Translations under genes and position numbers: made by a program
The notes under the pieces: generated by a model
The model's database searches: none
Told to the model about the DNA's origin: nothing
What the model saw: the letters and a program-made list of their open reading frames with translations, nothing else
DNA from: Acidobacteriaceae bacterium
GTDB taxonomy: Bacteria; Acidobacteriota; Terriglobia; Terriglobales; Acidobacteriaceae
Direction: 5' to 3'
Length of the DNA: 5,317 bases
Assembly (NCBI GenBank): GCA_003166055.1
Contig: PMWR01000295.1
Location: 1,323 to 6,639, forward strand
Part shown: positions 5,114 to 5,317 of the stretch, piece by piece
How positions within the stretch are numbered: the first letter of the stretch is position 1
How the letters are laid out: every line of letters starts with the position of its first letter

Positions 5114-5317
5114 ATGGATAAAGACAGAGTGAAGGGTACCGTTGATGAAATAGTTGGAAGCACAAAGCGTCATATCGGGAACATGACCGGCAACACCGGA
5201 ACCCAGGTCGAAGGCGCGGCGCAGCAATTGAAGGGCAAAGTGGAGAACGCCGTTGGGAAACTGAAGGATGCGGGCCGCAATGCTCAGGCCAACTTCAAAG
5301 CGTCGCAGGAATCGAAC
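5114..5317 (+). CDS. CsbD family stress protein, second paralogue (partial, cut by right edge)
   Basis: Sixty-eight residues are visible with no stop codon before the window ends. MDKDRVKGTVDEIVGSTKRH, then GNMTGNTGTQVEGAAQQLKG and KVENAVGKLKDA form a full CsbD domain. By hand count it shares 35 of the first 53 residues with the upstream CsbD protein, and the DNA around the start is also similar (GTGAAGGGTAC-GTTGATGA in both), so the two arose by tandem duplication. After residue 53 the sequences part: this copy continues NAQANFKASQESN and shows no His/Arg-rich tail so far. The ATG at 5114 follows CAGGAG (5099-5104) by 9 bases. It has the same strand and a 211-base gap from its paralogue. A general stress role is inferred from the family. 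Confidence 0.93.
   Translation, partial: MDKDRVKGTVDEIVGSTKRHIGNMTGNTGTQVEGAAQQLKGKVENAVGKLKDAGRNAQANFKASQESN

Noticed and set aside
4938..5132. A 64-residue plus-strand open frame between the csbD genes
   Set aside because: GTG start without ribosome site, no family resemblance, and it runs in another frame into the start of the second csbD gene.
4321..5227. Minus-strand open frames opposite the DUF5670-csbD cluster
   Set aside because: All are antisense to three well-supported small genes and read as Cys/Arg/His-rich shadow translations.

Overview
The window looks like a chromosomal segment from a moderately GC-rich bacterium. The best guess is an acidobacterium (Terriglobia-like), based on three things: a two-TM Lmo0937/DUF5670 microprotein next to tandem CsbD genes, strong GGAGG-type ribosome sites, and intergenic GGGGC-TAAA-GCCCC hairpins. 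This assignment is an inference from family and motif recognition and no database search was run. No rRNA, tRNA, CRISPR array, transposase or phage gene is visible.

Layout: (1) positions 1-634, minus strand, hold the N-terminal 211 residues of a radical SAM protein that runs off the left edge. (2) Positions 635-1034 are a 400-base divergent intergenic region with two almost identical CRP/FNR-type palindromes. (3) Positions 1035-1994, plus strand, encode a tandem-domain universal stress protein whose second domain has lost the nucleotide-binding residues. (4) Positions 1995-2346 are non-coding and rich in hairpins, including a likely terminator. (5) Positions 2347-2781, plus strand, encode a small two-TM protein of the low-affinity iron permease family. 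(6) Positions 2814-4148, minus strand, encode a complete cytoplasmic GH13 alpha-amylase resembling the archaeal (Pyrococcus) type. (7) From 4375 to the right edge, plus strand, there is a small stress cluster: a 50-residue DUF5670 membrane protein, a CsbD-family protein with a charged His-rich tail, and a second CsbD paralogue cut by the window edge.

Taken together, this is a stress and redox-physiology neighbourhood. The radical SAM and USP genes diverge from a region that probably binds a CRP/FNR-family regulator. The DUF5670-CsbD-CsbD run is a typical general or envelope stress set. The amylase and iron permease-like genes are convergent neighbours with no obvious mechanistic link to the rest. 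I found no convincing new multi-gene system. The points most worth checking are the paired palindromes, the hairpin cassette at 2006-2230, the archaeal-type amylase, and the mutually exclusive hairpins around the first csbD gene.
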